Made by a program: the position numbers and the translations under genes. Below the pieces are notes generated by a model that did not search any database, had not been told where the DNA came from, and saw nothing but the letters and a program-made list of their open reading frames with translations. This document shows, one piece after another, positions 38,764 through 47,601 of a stretch of 64,000 bases of DNA. The stretch comes from Streptomyces sp. NRRL F-5630 (GTDB lineage: Bacteria > Actinomycetota > Actinomycetes > Streptomycetales > Streptomycetaceae), in assembly GCF_000719475.1 (NCBI RefSeq), contig NZ_JOGO01000036.1:31670-95669 (forward strand), given 5' to 3'. Each line of letters begins with the position of its first letter. The stretch's first letter is position 1.

Positions 38764-39732
38764 TCAGTCCGCCGACACGCCCCACAGCGACAGCGCGAAC
38801 CGTCCCGCCCGGTCCGTCCACCACCGCGCGGGGGAGAAACCGGCCGCGGCGAGTTCCGCGCGCAGGCCCGCCGGGCGGAACTTCGCCGAGACCTCCGTGC
38901 GCAGGTCCTCGCCCGCGGCGAACGGCACCGTGAGGTCGAGGGCCGGGATCTTCACCGTCATGTCGCGCAGCGCCCGCAAGCGCATCTCGATCCATTCGCG
39001 CTCCGCGTCCCACACGGCGACGTGCCGGAAGGAGTCCGGGTCGAAGTCCGCGCCGAGTTCCCGGTTGAGGACGTGCAGCACGTTCTTGTCGAACTCGCTC
39101 GTCACGCCCGCCGCGTCGTCGTACGCGGCGAGCAGCGTCGCCTCGTCCTTCACCAGGTCCGTGCCGAGGAGCAGGAGGTCGCCGGGTGCGAGCACGGCGC
39201 GCAACGAGGCGAGGAACGCGGCGCGTTCGAGGGGCACGAGGTTGCCGAGCGTGCCGCCGAGGAAGGCGAGCAGACGCGGTCCCGGCGTCGCGGGAAGGAC
39301 GAGCGGGGCGGTGAAGTCGGCGACGAGCGCGTGCACGGCGAGCCCGTCGTGCCGGGCGGCGATCGCCTCGCCCGCCTCGCGCAACGCGCTCTCGCTCACA
39401 TCCACGGGCACGTAGGCGCGCAAGTCCCGCATGGCGTCGAGGAGATGGCGAGTCTTGTCGGAGGAGCCCGAGCCCAGCTCGATGAGCGTGCCCGCCCCGG
39501 AAGCGCTCGCGATCTCCTCGGCGCGGTCGAGCAGGATCTCCCGCTCGGCGCGCGTCGGGTAGTACTCGGGCAGCGTCGTGATCTCGTCGAAGAGCCGCGA
39601 ACCCCGCGCGTCGTAGAACCACTTGGGCGGCAGCTCCTTGGGCTTCGACGTCAGTCCGGCGCGGACGTCGGCGCGCAGCGCCTCGCCCGTCGAGTCCACG
39701 GGCAGGGTGCGGGTCAGGGCGAACGGGCTCAC
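38764..39732 (-). CDS. egtD: L-histidine N-alpha-methyltransferase
   Basis: 322 residues, the usual EgtD size. N-terminal LPPKWFYDARGSRLFDEITT and EYYPTRAERE are characteristic, followed by the SAM site ELGSGSSDKTRHLLDA and VPVDVSESAL. EgtD trimethylates histidine to hercynine in the first step of ergothioneine biosynthesis. The GTG start overlaps the egtC stop (GTGA), so translation is coupled. Last gene of the egtABCD operon. Confidence 0.95.
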   Translation of the reverse strand: MSPFALTRTLPVDSTGEALRADVRAGLTSKPKELPPKWFYDARGSRLFDEITTLPEYYPTRAEREILLDRAEEIASASGAGTLIELGSGSSDKTRHLLDAMRDLRAYVPVDVSESALREAGEAIAARHDGLAVHALVADFTAPLVLPATPGPRLLAFLGGTLGNLVPLERAAFLASLRAVLAPGDLLLLGTDLVKDEATLLAAYDDAAGVTSEFDKNVLHVLNRELGADFDPDSFRHVAVWDAEREWIEMRLRALRDMTVKIPALDLTVPFAAGEDLRTEVSAKFRPAGLRAELAAAGFSPARWWTDRAGRFALSLWGVSAD

Positions 39733-40484
39733 TGCGAAGGCTCCTTGAGCGGGGTCAGGACCAGATCGGCGCGGTCGGCTTCGAGCAGGGTCAGGTCGTC
39801 GGCCGTGCGCCAGGCGCGGTCGTCGTCGTACGGCTCGGAGGCGACCACGACGAGGCCGGGCGCGCGCAAGTACGCGAGCGTGTCGCCCCACGCGGTGGCG
39901 ACGATCCGTTCCCCGTCCGTCATGAGGAGGTTGAGCCGCGCTCCCGGCGCCGCCTCGGCGACCTCCGTGACGGTCGCCGCCAGGGCTTCCCCCGGGGGCA
40001 CCCCGGCGTCGAGCCGCCGCCGGACGAGCGCCCACACGAACGCGGCGTCGCAGCGCGCCTCCAGGCCGAGCAGCAACGTCGCGGGCAGTCCGGGGACGAG
40101 CGGCGCGAGACTCTCCGGCCAGCCCGGGACCGCGCCGTTGTGGCTGAAGAGCCACCGCCCCGCCGCGTACGGCGCGCTCGCCGCCTCGTCGTCGGGCCCC
40201 GGCTCCGTCGCGTCCCGCACGGCCGCGAGCAGCGCCCGGCTGCGTACGACGCGGCACAGGTCCCGCACCCCGGGATCGCCCCACAGCGGCCCCGGCCGCC
40301 GGTAGCGGGCCGGGACCGGATCACCCTCCGCGTACCACCCCACCCCGAAGCCGTCCGCGTTGACCGTCCCGTGCCGCTGCGCGCGCGGCGCCCAGGACTG
40401 CCGGTGCAGCCCGTGCGGCGGCAGAAGGAGCCGGGTGCCGAGCGCTTCGGGAGCCTGGCTCAGCACCGCCACGTGCCGGCACAT
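39729..40484 (-). CDS. egtC: Ergothioneine biosynthesis glutamine amidohydrolase-fold enzyme
   Basis: 251 residues. Class II glutamine amidotransferase fold with catalytic Cys2 right after Met1 (MCRHVAVL), NADGFGVGWY and LFSHNGAVPGWPE. EgtC removes the gamma-glutamyl group from the hercynyl-gamma-glutamylcysteine sulfoxide intermediate. It lies between egtB and egtD with overlaps on both sides. Confidence 0.94.
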   Translation of the reverse strand: MCRHVAVLSQAPEALGTRLLLPPHGLHRQSWAPRAQRHGTVNADGFGVGWYAEGDPVPARYRRPGPLWGDPGVRDLCRVVRSRALLAAVRDATEPGPDDEAASAPYAAGRWLFSHNGAVPGWPESLAPLVPGLPATLLLGLEARCDAAFVWALVRRRLDAGVPPGEALAATVTEVAEAAPGARLNLLMTDGERIVATAWGDTLAYLRAPGLVVVASEPYDDDRAWRTADDLTLLEADRADLVLTPLKEPSQ

Positions 40485-41833
40485 CAGACGCCCTCGCCGG
40501 GAGCCGCGTCGCGCGCGGTGCGGAAGCCCGCGAAGATCTGCCGCCGGACGGGGTAGTCCCAGTTGCGGAAGGTGCCGCGCACGGCGACCTCGTCCGCGCC
40601 GAAGGAGCCCCCGCGCAGCACCTTGTACTCCGGTCCGAAGAACACCTCCGAGTACTCCTTGTACGGGTACGTGACGAAGCCCGGGTACGGCAGGAAGTCA
40701 CTCGCCGTCCACTCCCAGACGTCCCCGATCAACTGCCGTACTCCATAGGGCGACGCGCCCTCCGGGTAGCTGCCCGCCGGAGCGGGGCGCAGGTGGCGCT
40801 GGCCGAGGTTGGCGTGCGGGGGGCGCGGTGGCTCGTCGCCCCACGGGAAGCGCCGCGCGCGCCCGGTCGCCGGGTCGTGCCTGGCCGCCTTCTCCCACTC
40901 GGCCTCCGTGGGCAGCCTGCGCCCGGCCCAGCGCGCGTACGCGTCCGCCTCGTACCAGCTCACGTGCACGACGGGCTCCTCGTCCCGCACCGGCTCGACG
41001 TGCCCGAAGCGCCGCCGCAGCCACGTACGGCCCTCGCGGCGCCAGAACAGCGGGGCGCGCAGGCCCTGTTCGCGCACGAGCCGCCAGCCCGCGGGGTGCC
41101 ACCAGCGCGGCTCCTCGTAGCCGCCGTCCGCGAGGAACTCCGTGTACCGCCCGCACGTGACGGGCGTCGTGTCGAGCCAGAAGGACGGGATGTCCCGCCG
41201 GTGCGCGGGGCGCTCGTTGTCGAGCGCCCAGGGCTCCGTGGAGGTGCCCATCGTGAACTCGCCGCCCGGGACGAGGACTTCGGCGGGCAGGCCGCGCGTG
41301 TCCGCCGGGGCGGGATCGGGCGCGCGGAGCACCGGGGGGCCGGAGCGGAGCTGGTGCGTGATGAGCATCGTCTCGTCGTGCTGCTGCTCGTGCTGGGCCA
41401 CCATGCCGAAGGCGAAACCCGCCTCCGTGAGCCCCGCGCCGAAGCCGCCGCCCCCGAAGCGTGTTCCTTCGAGCAGGTCGAAGACCCGTCCGCGCACCTC
41501 GGCCGCGTACCGTCGCGCCTCCGCGGGCGGCAGCAGCGGCAGCGAGGGCCGCTCGGCGCGCGGGTGCTCGAAGGCGTCGTAGAGCGGGTCGATGTCCGGG
41601 CGCATCGCCTCCCGTCCCGCGACCGCGCGCAGCAGCCACAGCTCCTCCTGGTTGCCGATGTGCGCGAGGTCCCACACGAGCGGGGACATGAGCGGCGAGT
41701 GCTGCGCCACGAGGTCCGGCTCGTCGACCGCGTCCGTGAGCAGCGCGGTGCGCGCGCGGGCCCTGCGCAGGCTGCGCACGGCGAGTTCGCGCAGCGCCTC
41801 CGCGTCCTGGCCCGGTTCCTGTACGGCGGTCAT
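40484..41833 (-). CDS. egtB: Hercynine oxygenase (iron-dependent sulfoxide synthase)
   Basis: 449 residues. N-terminal DinB-like domain carries the iron ligands His58 (DLAHIGNQEE) and His148/His152 (AQHEQQHDE). The C-terminal formylglycine-generating-enzyme-like domain has GGEFTMGT, LPTEAEWEKAAR, GDVWEWTASDF and VLRGGSF. EgtB joins hercynine and gamma-glutamylcysteine using O2. Start ATG overlaps the egtA stop (ATGA); the frame is open further upstream but that part is an egtA shadow. Confidence 0.95.
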   Translation of the reverse strand: MTAVQEPGQDAEALRELAVRSLRRARARTALLTDAVDEPDLVAQHSPLMSPLVWDLAHIGNQEELWLLRAVAGREAMRPDIDPLYDAFEHPRAERPSLPLLPPAEARRYAAEVRGRVFDLLEGTRFGGGGFGAGLTEAGFAFGMVAQHEQQHDETMLITHQLRSGPPVLRAPDPAPADTRGLPAEVLVPGGEFTMGTSTEPWALDNERPAHRRDIPSFWLDTTPVTCGRYTEFLADGGYEEPRWWHPAGWRLVREQGLRAPLFWRREGRTWLRRRFGHVEPVRDEEPVVHVSWYEADAYARWAGRRLPTEAEWEKAARHDPATGRARRFPWGDEPPRPPHANLGQRHLRPAPAGSYPEGASPYGVRQLIGDVWEWTASDFLPYPGFVTYPYKEYSEVFFGPEYKVLRGGSFGADEVAVRGTFRNWDYPVRRQIFAGFRTARDAAPGEGV

Positions 41834-43152
41834 GACAGCACGTCCTTCCTGCCGCGCGGGGCCGTCGTGCCCCACAGGCCGGGCGCTTCGGCGAGTGAGT
41901 CGAAGGGATGGGCGAGCAGGTCGTCGGCGGGGCAGCGGCCCCGTGCCACGTACCGCTCGGTGAAACGGGCGACGAGGGCGCGCATCGCGGGCGGTGCCCC
42001 GAGCCGTTCCAGCGCCCCGGCCGCGGCCTCGAAGCAGGCGCGCGCCGCTTGCGCGAGACCGGGGTCGGCGAGCCCGTCGCGCGCCGCCGTGAGCCACAGC
42101 GGCGAGCGCGGCGGCGGTACGTCGCCGAGCCGCTCGGAGAGCGGAACGACCGCCCGGTACGCCGCCTCGGCCGCCTCCTCGTCGTCGAAGAGCGCGCCGA
42201 CCACGGCGAGCGGCACCGCCCACCCGTCCTCGCCCGGCTGCGCGTCGATCATCCGCAGCTCCAGGTGTCCGCGCGCCCGCACGGGAGGGAAGAGCGTCGA
42301 GACGTGGTAGTCGAGATCGGCCGCGACGGGCGCCCGCCCGGCCCCCTCGGCCCGTGCGCCCTCGCGCGCCCACGCGCGCAGCGTGAGCCCTTCGGGCAGG
42401 GGCCAGGGCCCCTCCTCGGATCGTACGCACATGACCGGGGTGTCCAGGACGTGGCCGCTCCACGCCGTCCGCGCGTCCGCGCCGAGCGCGGGTGCCGCCG
42501 TGCGACCGGGTTCGATCGCCGCCCACAGCGCCTGCCGCGTCGAGCGCCAGCCGGTGGCGCGCCCGCTGAGGAAGGGGGAGTTGGCGAAGGCCGCGACGAG
42601 GACGGGGCCCAGCAGGTGGGCCAGGCGCCAGCGGCGCTCGAAGCCCAGCGGGCCGGGGCCGGGGAGCCCCGCGTCCACGCACACCTGGACCGACGCGGAG
42701 CAGCACATCATCGCGCGCCCCGATGTACCGGTCCGGTCGAGCACCCGCTCCATCGCCTCGTACCGGGGCTCGCGCAGCCGCCGCAAAGGGGCGCGCCAGG
42801 GGTCGGTGGCCGTGCCGGTGAGCGCGAGGCCGAGCGGGGCGAGGGCGCCCCGGACGGCGGCGAGGTCCTCGCGCATGTCCCGCCAGCAGGCGCCGAGCGA
42901 GGGGGCGGGCCGCGAGCTGAGTTCCAGCTGCCCGCCGGGTTCCACGGTGAGCGGCGCGGAGAGGGGCAGGGCCCGCACGGCGGCCAGCGCCTCCTCGTAC
43001 TCCGCCGCGCTCAGGACATGGCCGGGCCGCTCGGGCGCGTGCACCAGCCACTCCACCTCGACCCCGACCGCACGGGGCGGTCCGGTCTTGAAACAGACGC
43101 CGCGTACCAGGGCCTCCAGCTCGGCCTCGCTCACGGCCACCTCGTCCGGCAT
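41830..43152 (-). CDS. egtA: Glutamate-cysteine ligase of the ergothioneine pathway
   Basis: 440 residues. GCS2-type features: GVEVEWLVH, VEPGGQLELSSRP and MMCCSASVQVCVD. EgtA makes gamma-glutamylcysteine, the sulfur donor for EgtB. ATG 43152 is preferred because CGGAGGA lies just upstream; a GTG at 43170 would add six residues. First gene of the operon; the promoter should lie in the 43153-43426 gap. Confidence 0.92.
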   Translation of the reverse strand: MPDEVAVSEAELEALVRGVCFKTGPPRAVGVEVEWLVHAPERPGHVLSAAEYEEALAAVRALPLSAPLTVEPGGQLELSSRPAPSLGACWRDMREDLAAVRGALAPLGLALTGTATDPWRAPLRRLREPRYEAMERVLDRTGTSGRAMMCCSASVQVCVDAGLPGPGPLGFERRWRLAHLLGPVLVAAFANSPFLSGRATGWRSTRQALWAAIEPGRTAAPALGADARTAWSGHVLDTPVMCVRSEEGPWPLPEGLTLRAWAREGARAEGAGRAPVAADLDYHVSTLFPPVRARGHLELRMIDAQPGEDGWAVPLAVVGALFDDEEAAEAAYRAVVPLSERLGDVPPPRSPLWLTAARDGLADPGLAQAARACFEAAAGALERLGAPPAMRALVARFTERYVARGRCPADDLLAHPFDSLAEAPGLWGTTAPRGRKDVLS

Positions 43153-43426
43153 CGCGTCCTCCGGCCTCACACGTTCCCGTACTTTTCCCTGTGCGAAGCC
43201 TCAAGCCAAGACCAGCCCTCGGCATCCCACAAGGGCGCGGGGCGGCCCGCACCGCCGCCGAACGGGTGAAGCGGTGCTTTTCGGCCCTTTACGGGGGCGG
43301 GGTGGCCGGGGGAGGGGCCGGCGGTGGAAGCGGCGGTCGCGGGGCCGGAGGGCCGCGAGGCCGGTGGACGGAGCCGTGGCCGGGAGGCGGGGGACCGGCG
43401 ACGCCGTGCCCCCGGCCCCCGCGCGC

Positions 43427-43900
43427 TCAGTGCCAGCCGTACCGCTCGCGCAACCGTGCGACGACCGTGTTGAAGCGCATCCGGTCGAGCGCGCACGCCT
43501 CGCGCCGCATCCCCTCCTCGTGCAGCCGCAGGACGCGGTGCAGGGCGACCCACGAGTCGCGGCCCGTACGGTCCCAGGGGCCGCTGCCGAGGAAGACCCA
43601 GTCCCGGTCGTCCGCGTGCGGCTTGCTGGAGAGCTGGACGGCGAGCAGCGTGCCCGCCTCCTCGCGGGCCACGACGAGCACGGGACGGTCCTTGCCGCGT
43701 CCGTCGTTCTCGCGGTAGGGCACCCAGGTCCACACGATTTCGCCCGGGTCCGGGTCCCCGTCGTGCGCGGGCGCGTAGGAGGTGTACACCCGGCCCACCT
43801 CGGCGGCAGCCGCCTCGCGCGTCGCGTGCGCGCCGAAACGTCCCGGCACCACGTTCTCGTCCGCCGGTCCCGGCGCTTGATCATCCGTGAAAGCAGTCAC
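43427..43900 (-). CDS. PemK/MazF-like toxin-fold protein
   Basis: 157 residues. GEIVWTWVPYRENDGRGKDR then PVLVVAREEAGTLLAVQLSS is the PemK/MazF beta-barrel start; a final GW-type end follows. The N-terminal 40 residues are extra. MazF proteins are ribosome-independent endoribonucleases. No antitoxin gene is adjacent, so it may be an orphan or domesticated. GTG 43900 chosen; GTG 43906 is possible. Lies upstream of egtA on the same strand. Confidence 0.72.
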   Translation of the reverse strand: MTAFTDDQAPGPADENVVPGRFGAHATREAAAAEVGRVYTSYAPAHDGDPDPGEIVWTWVPYRENDGRGKDRPVLVVAREEAGTLLAVQLSSKPHADDRDWVFLGSGPWDRTGRDSWVALHRVLRLHEEGMRREACALDRMRFNTVVARLRERYGWH

Positions 43901-43931
43901 GAGCACACCGTAGTTGCCGCCTAGCGGCGCT

Positions 43932-43973
43932 CCCGCACCGCGTCCGCCGTGGACGCGGCGGACGCGGTGCGGG
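43932..43973. terminator. Strong hairpin upstream of the MazF-like gene
   Basis: 18-bp perfect stem (43932-43949 with 43956-43973, arm CCCGCACCGCGTCCGCCG) and a 6-nt loop. Blocks read-through from the thioredoxin side. Confidence 0.8.
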
Positions 43974-44139
43974 GAATGGACCGCCAACTCGGCTGATTCG
44001 CAAGGCCGGAGGGAATGCTTCCGGCGAGAGAGGGGAGAAAGGCGGGTTGCCGACCGCCGGTCGAGAGCGCGGCGGGACCCATCGGCCCACGGTCAATTGC
44101 CGTGGCCGGGATGATCGTTGCTCGACCGGATCCGACCGG

Positions 44140-44400
44140 TGGTGAGCGTTCGGCGGCGACTCGGTGACGCGCGGGAGACCGCCCGGGGCCTGGAACTCGC
44201 CGAGCGCGGGCGGACCGGGATCGTCCACCCATCAACGACCAGACCGTCCACGACGAGCCCGTCGCTCCCTTCGGCGACCTCGGCACCTCCGGCGACGGCG
44301 CCCGTCCGGGCGGCGAGGCGCACCTCGACGCCTTCACCGGGACGCGGTGGGCGACGGTCCGCGCGGACGGCGGCCGCTTCCCCGTTCTGGCGGGGTTCCG
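44140..44400 (+). pseudogene. Aldehyde dehydrogenase C-terminal remnant, frameshifted
   Basis: Frame one gives LGDARETARGLELAERGRTG then IVH; after two extra bases (44229-44230) the next frame continues INDQTVHDEPVAPFGDLGTS and GEAHLDAFTGTRWATVRA. This matches the C-terminal end of benzaldehyde/vanillin-type aldehyde dehydrogenases (GIVHINDQTV, PFGGVGASG, EAFTETRW). The N-terminal and catalytic parts are missing. A decayed gene left in an otherwise empty 650-bp gap. Confidence 0.68.
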
Positions 44401-44446
44401 GTGCAGCGCCGGGGGCCCGCCGCGCAGGAGAAGGGGCGCACGAGAA

Positions 44447-44482
44447 ACCGCCCCCTTCACCCGAACGGGTGAGGGGGGCGGT
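44447..44482. terminator. Terminator downstream of thioredoxin gene
   Basis: ACCGCCCCCTTCACCCG (44447-44463) pairs with 44466-44482, with one wobble and a 2-nt tip. Located 84 bp past the thioredoxin stop. Confidence 0.8.
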
Positions 44483-44565
44483 CCAGGGCCGCGGGAGGCC
44501 GGTACGGAAGGGGGGTGCTCCGGCCCTCGCGCGGACCCCGGTCCTGGTGCCGTCGCCGGAGTGGC

Positions 44566-44967
44566 TCAGGCGGTCTCGCCCGGCTGCGGGGACTCCCCGC
44601 CCGTCGCCTTCTCGGCCTCGGCGATCGACTTGCGGACCTCGTCCATGTCGAGCGCCCGCGCCTGCCCGATGACGTCCTGGAGCGCGGCCTCGGGCAGCGC
44701 GCCCGGCTGCGCGAAGACGGCGACCTGGTCGCGGACGATCATCAGCGTCGGGATCGACTGGATACCGAAGGCGGCGGCCAGCTCGGGCTGTGCCTCGGTG
44801 TCGATCTTCCCGTAGACGAGGTCCTGGTTCTCCTCGGACGACTTCTCGTAGACCGGGGCGAAGGAGCGGCAGGGACCGCACCAGGACGCCCAGAAATCGA
44901 TCAGGACGAACTCGTTGTCCGTCACGGTCTGGTCGAAATTCTCCTTGGTCAGCTCCACAGTGGGCAT
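44566..44967 (-). CDS. Thioredoxin
   Basis: 133 residues. Active site WASWCGPC with Cys30 and Cys33, thioredoxin fold features IDFWASW, KIDTEAQPELAAAFGI and SIPTLMI (cis-Pro). It reduces disulfides in cytoplasmic proteins using thioredoxin reductase. A 25-residue tail (EAEKATGGESPQPGETA) extends beyond the usual length. ATG after GTAGGAGAAG. Divergent from the oxidoreductase at 45109, suggesting shared redox control. Confidence 0.93.
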   Translation of the reverse strand: MPTVELTKENFDQTVTDNEFVLIDFWASWCGPCRSFAPVYEKSSEENQDLVYGKIDTEAQPELAAAFGIQSIPTLMIVRDQVAVFAQPGALPEAALQDVIGQARALDMDEVRKSIAEAEKATGGESPQPGETA

Positions 44968-45108
44968 ACTTCTCCTACTTCCTGGTCTGTCCTGGCACAT
45001 CGATACGGCCCGGATGCGAACCCGTCAGGACAACGGTGCCGCAGCAGGGCGTATTCCGTCCCCGCTACCCCCGTGGCGGGGACGCACACACTTCGACAGA
45101 CTGGAGTC

Positions 45109-46560
45109 ATGACGGACACCGGAACCGAGGCCCAGCAGCAGACCTACGACGTCGTGGTGGTGGGCGCGGGCCCCGTCGGCGAGAACGTCGCCGACCGCAC
45201 CCGCGCCGCGGGCCTGAGCACCGTGATCGTGGAGAGCGAACTCGTCGGCGGCGAGTGCTCCTACTGGGCCTGCATGCCCAGTAAGGCGCTGCTGCGGCCC
45301 GTACTCGCACAGGCCGACGCCCGCCGCCTGCCGGGGCTCGCGCAGCAGGTCACCTGGCCCCTCGCGGCGGGCCCCGTGCTCACCCGCAGGGACTCCTTCA
45401 CCTCGCACTGGAAGGACGGCGGCCAGGTCGGGTGGCTGGAATCGGTCGACGTGCCCCTCGTGCGCGGCCACGGACGGCTCGACGGGCCGAAGACCGTCGC
45501 CGTCACGACCCCCGAGGGCACCGTCACGCGGCTCACGGCGCGGCAGGCGGTCGTCCTCGCCACCGGCAGCCGCGCCAAGCTCCCGCCCCTGCCGGGGCTC
45601 GACGAGGCCAGGCCGTGGACGAGCCGCGAGGCCACGAGCGCCCAGCGCGTGCCCAGCAGGCTCGCGATCGTCGGCGGCGGCGTCGTCGCCGTCGAGATGG
45701 CCACGGCCTGGCGCGGACTCGGCGCGCACGTCACGCTTCTCGTACGGGGCGGCGGCCTCCTCGACCGCATGGAGCCCTTCGCCGGGGAACTCCTCGCCAA
45801 GCAGCTCGCCGAGCACGGCGTCGACATCCGCCCCCGCACCTCCGTCGCCGAGGTCTCCCGCCCCGGCGGCACCGGCCCCGTCACGCTGACCCTCGGCGAC
45901 GGCTCGACCCTGGAGGCCGACGAAGTCCTCTTCGCCACCGGCCGCGCCCCGCGCAGCGAGGACCTCGGCCTGGAGACGGTCGACCTGGAGCCCGGCGCCT
46001 GGGTGGAGTCGGACGACAGCTGCCGCGTCCCCGGCACCGACTGGCTCTACTCGGTCGGCGACCTCAACCACCGCGCGCTCCTCACCCACCAGGGCAAGTA
46101 CCAGGCCCGCATCGCCGGCGCCGCGATCGCCGCCCGCGCCAAGGGCGGGGCGGTCGACACCTCGCCCTGGTCCCCGGAACAGACCACCGCCGACCACGCG
46201 GCCGTCCCGCAGGTCGTGTTCACCGATCCGGAGGTCGCGGCGGTCGGCCTGACCCTCGCCGAGGCGGAGGCGGCGGGCCACCGCGTCCGCGCCGTGGACC
46301 AGGAGATCGGCTCGGTCGCGGGTGCCGCCCTCTACGGCGACGGCTACACGGGCCGCGCCCGCCTGGTCGTCGACGAGGATCACGGCTTCCTGCGCGGCGC
46401 CACCTTCGTCGGCCCCGGCGTGAGCGAACTCCTCCACTCCGCGACGATCGCGGTCGCGGGCGAGGTCCCCCTCGCCCGCCTGTGGCACGCGGTCCCGTCC
46501 TACCCGACGATCAGCGAGGTGTGGCTGCGCCTCCTGGAGGCGTACCGGGACGGGAACTGA
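45109..46560 (+). CDS. FAD-dependent pyridine nucleotide-disulfide oxidoreductase (Lpd/MerA-like)
   Basis: 483 residues. FAD site VVVVGAGPVGENVA, redox pair in GGECSYWACMPSK (C-x4-C), NAD(P)H site LAIVGGGVVAVEMA, second FAD motif YSVGDLNHRAL. The C-terminal end has WHAVPSYPTISE; the canonical HAHPTxxE of lipoamide dehydrogenase is altered to HAVPSYPTISE, so the substrate may differ. ATG after CTGGAG. Divergent from thioredoxin. A strong hairpin follows. Confidence 0.88.
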   Translation: MTDTGTEAQQQTYDVVVVGAGPVGENVADRTRAAGLSTVIVESELVGGECSYWACMPSKALLRPVLAQADARRLPGLAQQVTWPLAAGPVLTRRDSFTSHWKDGGQVGWLESVDVPLVRGHGRLDGPKTVAVTTPEGTVTRLTARQAVVLATGSRAKLPPLPGLDEARPWTSREATSAQRVPSRLAIVGGGVVAVEMATAWRGLGAHVTLLVRGGGLLDRMEPFAGELLAKQLAEHGVDIRPRTSVAEVSRPGGTGPVTLTLGDGSTLEADEVLFATGRAPRSEDLGLETVDLEPGAWVESDDSCRVPGTDWLYSVGDLNHRALLTHQGKYQARIAGAAIAARAKGGAVDTSPWSPEQTTADHAAVPQVVFTDPEVAAVGLTLAEAEAAGHRVRAVDQEIGSVAGAALYGDGYTGRARLVVDEDHGFLRGATFVGPGVSELLHSATIAVAGEVPLARLWHAVPSYPTISEVWLRLLEAYRDGN

Positions 46561-46571
46561 CGAACGGGAGA

Positions 46572-46611
46572 GGGCGGGGCGCGGGGGCCGCCAGGTTCCC
46601 GCGCCCCGCCC
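46572..46611. terminator. Bidirectional terminator
   Basis: GGGCGGGGCGCGGG (46572-46585) pairs with CCCGCGCCCCGCCC (46598-46611) between convergent genes. Confidence 0.85.
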
Positions 46612-46615
46612 GCGG

Positions 46616-47056
46616 CTACGCCGCGCCCCTCCCGTACCGCCGGACGAAGCGCCGCTGCCACGGGGTCTCGACCGCGCGCGGGTGGTAACCGGCCCGTACG
46701 TACGCGACCGCCCCCTCGGGCGGGACGCCGTCCAGGACGGCGAGGCACGCGAGCGCCGTGCCCGTCCGGCCGATCCCGCCGCCGCACGCGAACTCGACCC
46801 GTTCCACCGCCGCCCGGGACAGCGCCACGCGGAGCACCGCCGTGAACGCCTCGCGGTCGCGGGGAAGGCGGAAGTCCGGCCACCGGACCCAGCGCGCCTC
46901 ACGCCCTGACACACCCGGGTCCCGGCCCAGCAGGTACACCCCGAAGTCCGCGCCCCCACCCGGCGGCTCCCCGAACCGCAGCCCGCGCCCCCGCACCAAC
47001 AGCCCCGAGGGCAACCGCAGCACCCCGGCCCCCTCCGCCTCCCAGCTCGTCCCCAT
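46616..47056 (-). CDS. Protein tyrosine phosphatase-like protein
   Basis: 146 residues. The signature CGGGIGRTG fits C-x5-R of cysteine-dependent phosphatases, with preceding VERVEFA and following ALACLAVLDGV. The residue before Cys is Ala instead of the usual His. An upstream Asp in VRWPDFRLP may be the general acid. Similar small phosphatases in Streptomyces are uncharacterised. ATG chosen at MGTSWEAEG. Confidence 0.72.
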   Translation of the reverse strand: MGTSWEAEGAGVLRLPSGLLVRGRGLRFGEPPGGGADFGVYLLGRDPGVSGREARWVRWPDFRLPRDREAFTAVLRVALSRAAVERVEFACGGGIGRTGTALACLAVLDGVPPEGAVAYVRAGYHPRAVETPWQRRFVRRYGRGAA

Positions 47057-47298
47057 GCCCGGACGGTAGGGGCAGGGGGAAGCCCTCGCAAGGCCAGCGC
47101 CCTCGTCGGCTCGGGGGTTCGGCATCCCGGGCCGGGGGGGGCTCGATTGGGGGAAGGCACGGGAACCTTGATCGCGGGACGGCGAGGGAACACGGTGCGG
47201 CCCGTACGTGAGGGCGCTGCGGCTCGTCGCCCCGGAGGAAGAGGCGGGGCCGGGAAGGACGGGGGCCGACGATGCCGTGGCGGCGGCCCCTCCGTGGC

Positions 47299-47463
47299 TC
47301 AGCTTGCCCGGGCCTCCGCGCGGGCCGGGGGCGCGGGGCTCTCCAGGGGACAGGGCGCCTCGCGGTTCAGCGCGTCGCGGTGGACCAGCTCGGGGACCTC
47401 CCCGCCGGGACCGGGGTCGCCCGTGCTGAAGGTGCCGCCGCACGGACACGTAGCCGATGCCAT
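47299..47463 (-). CDS. Small CPCGG protein
   Basis: 54 residues. MASATCPCGGTFSTGDPG at the start, with a later Cys (REAPCPLES). ATG with GAAGGGAAG upstream. Short proteins of this kind occur widely in Streptomyces; possible zinc binding. No clear partner. Confidence 0.5.
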   Translation of the reverse strand: MASATCPCGGTFSTGDPGPGGEVPELVHRDALNREAPCPLESPAPPARAEARAS

Positions 47464-47601
47464 GAGTCTTCCCTTCGCAGAATCTGGGCGATCCTATGCC
47501 CCGCCCGCCTTCGCGTCATGCACCTTCCGCCGGACGGGGGAGGACCCGTGGAAAGCCCGGCACGCCGGGCGGTACGGGCGTACGGTACGCGCCCGCCGCC
47601 T

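Noticed and set aside
38764..43152. An egtE gene (C-S lyase) completing the ergothioneine operon
   Set aside because: No PLP-dependent lyase is found on either side; actinomycetes often lack a linked egtE.
43907..44565. A complete gene in the 650-bp gap
   Set aside because: Only the frameshifted aldehyde dehydrogenase C-terminus is recognisable; no full frame with start and ribosome site.
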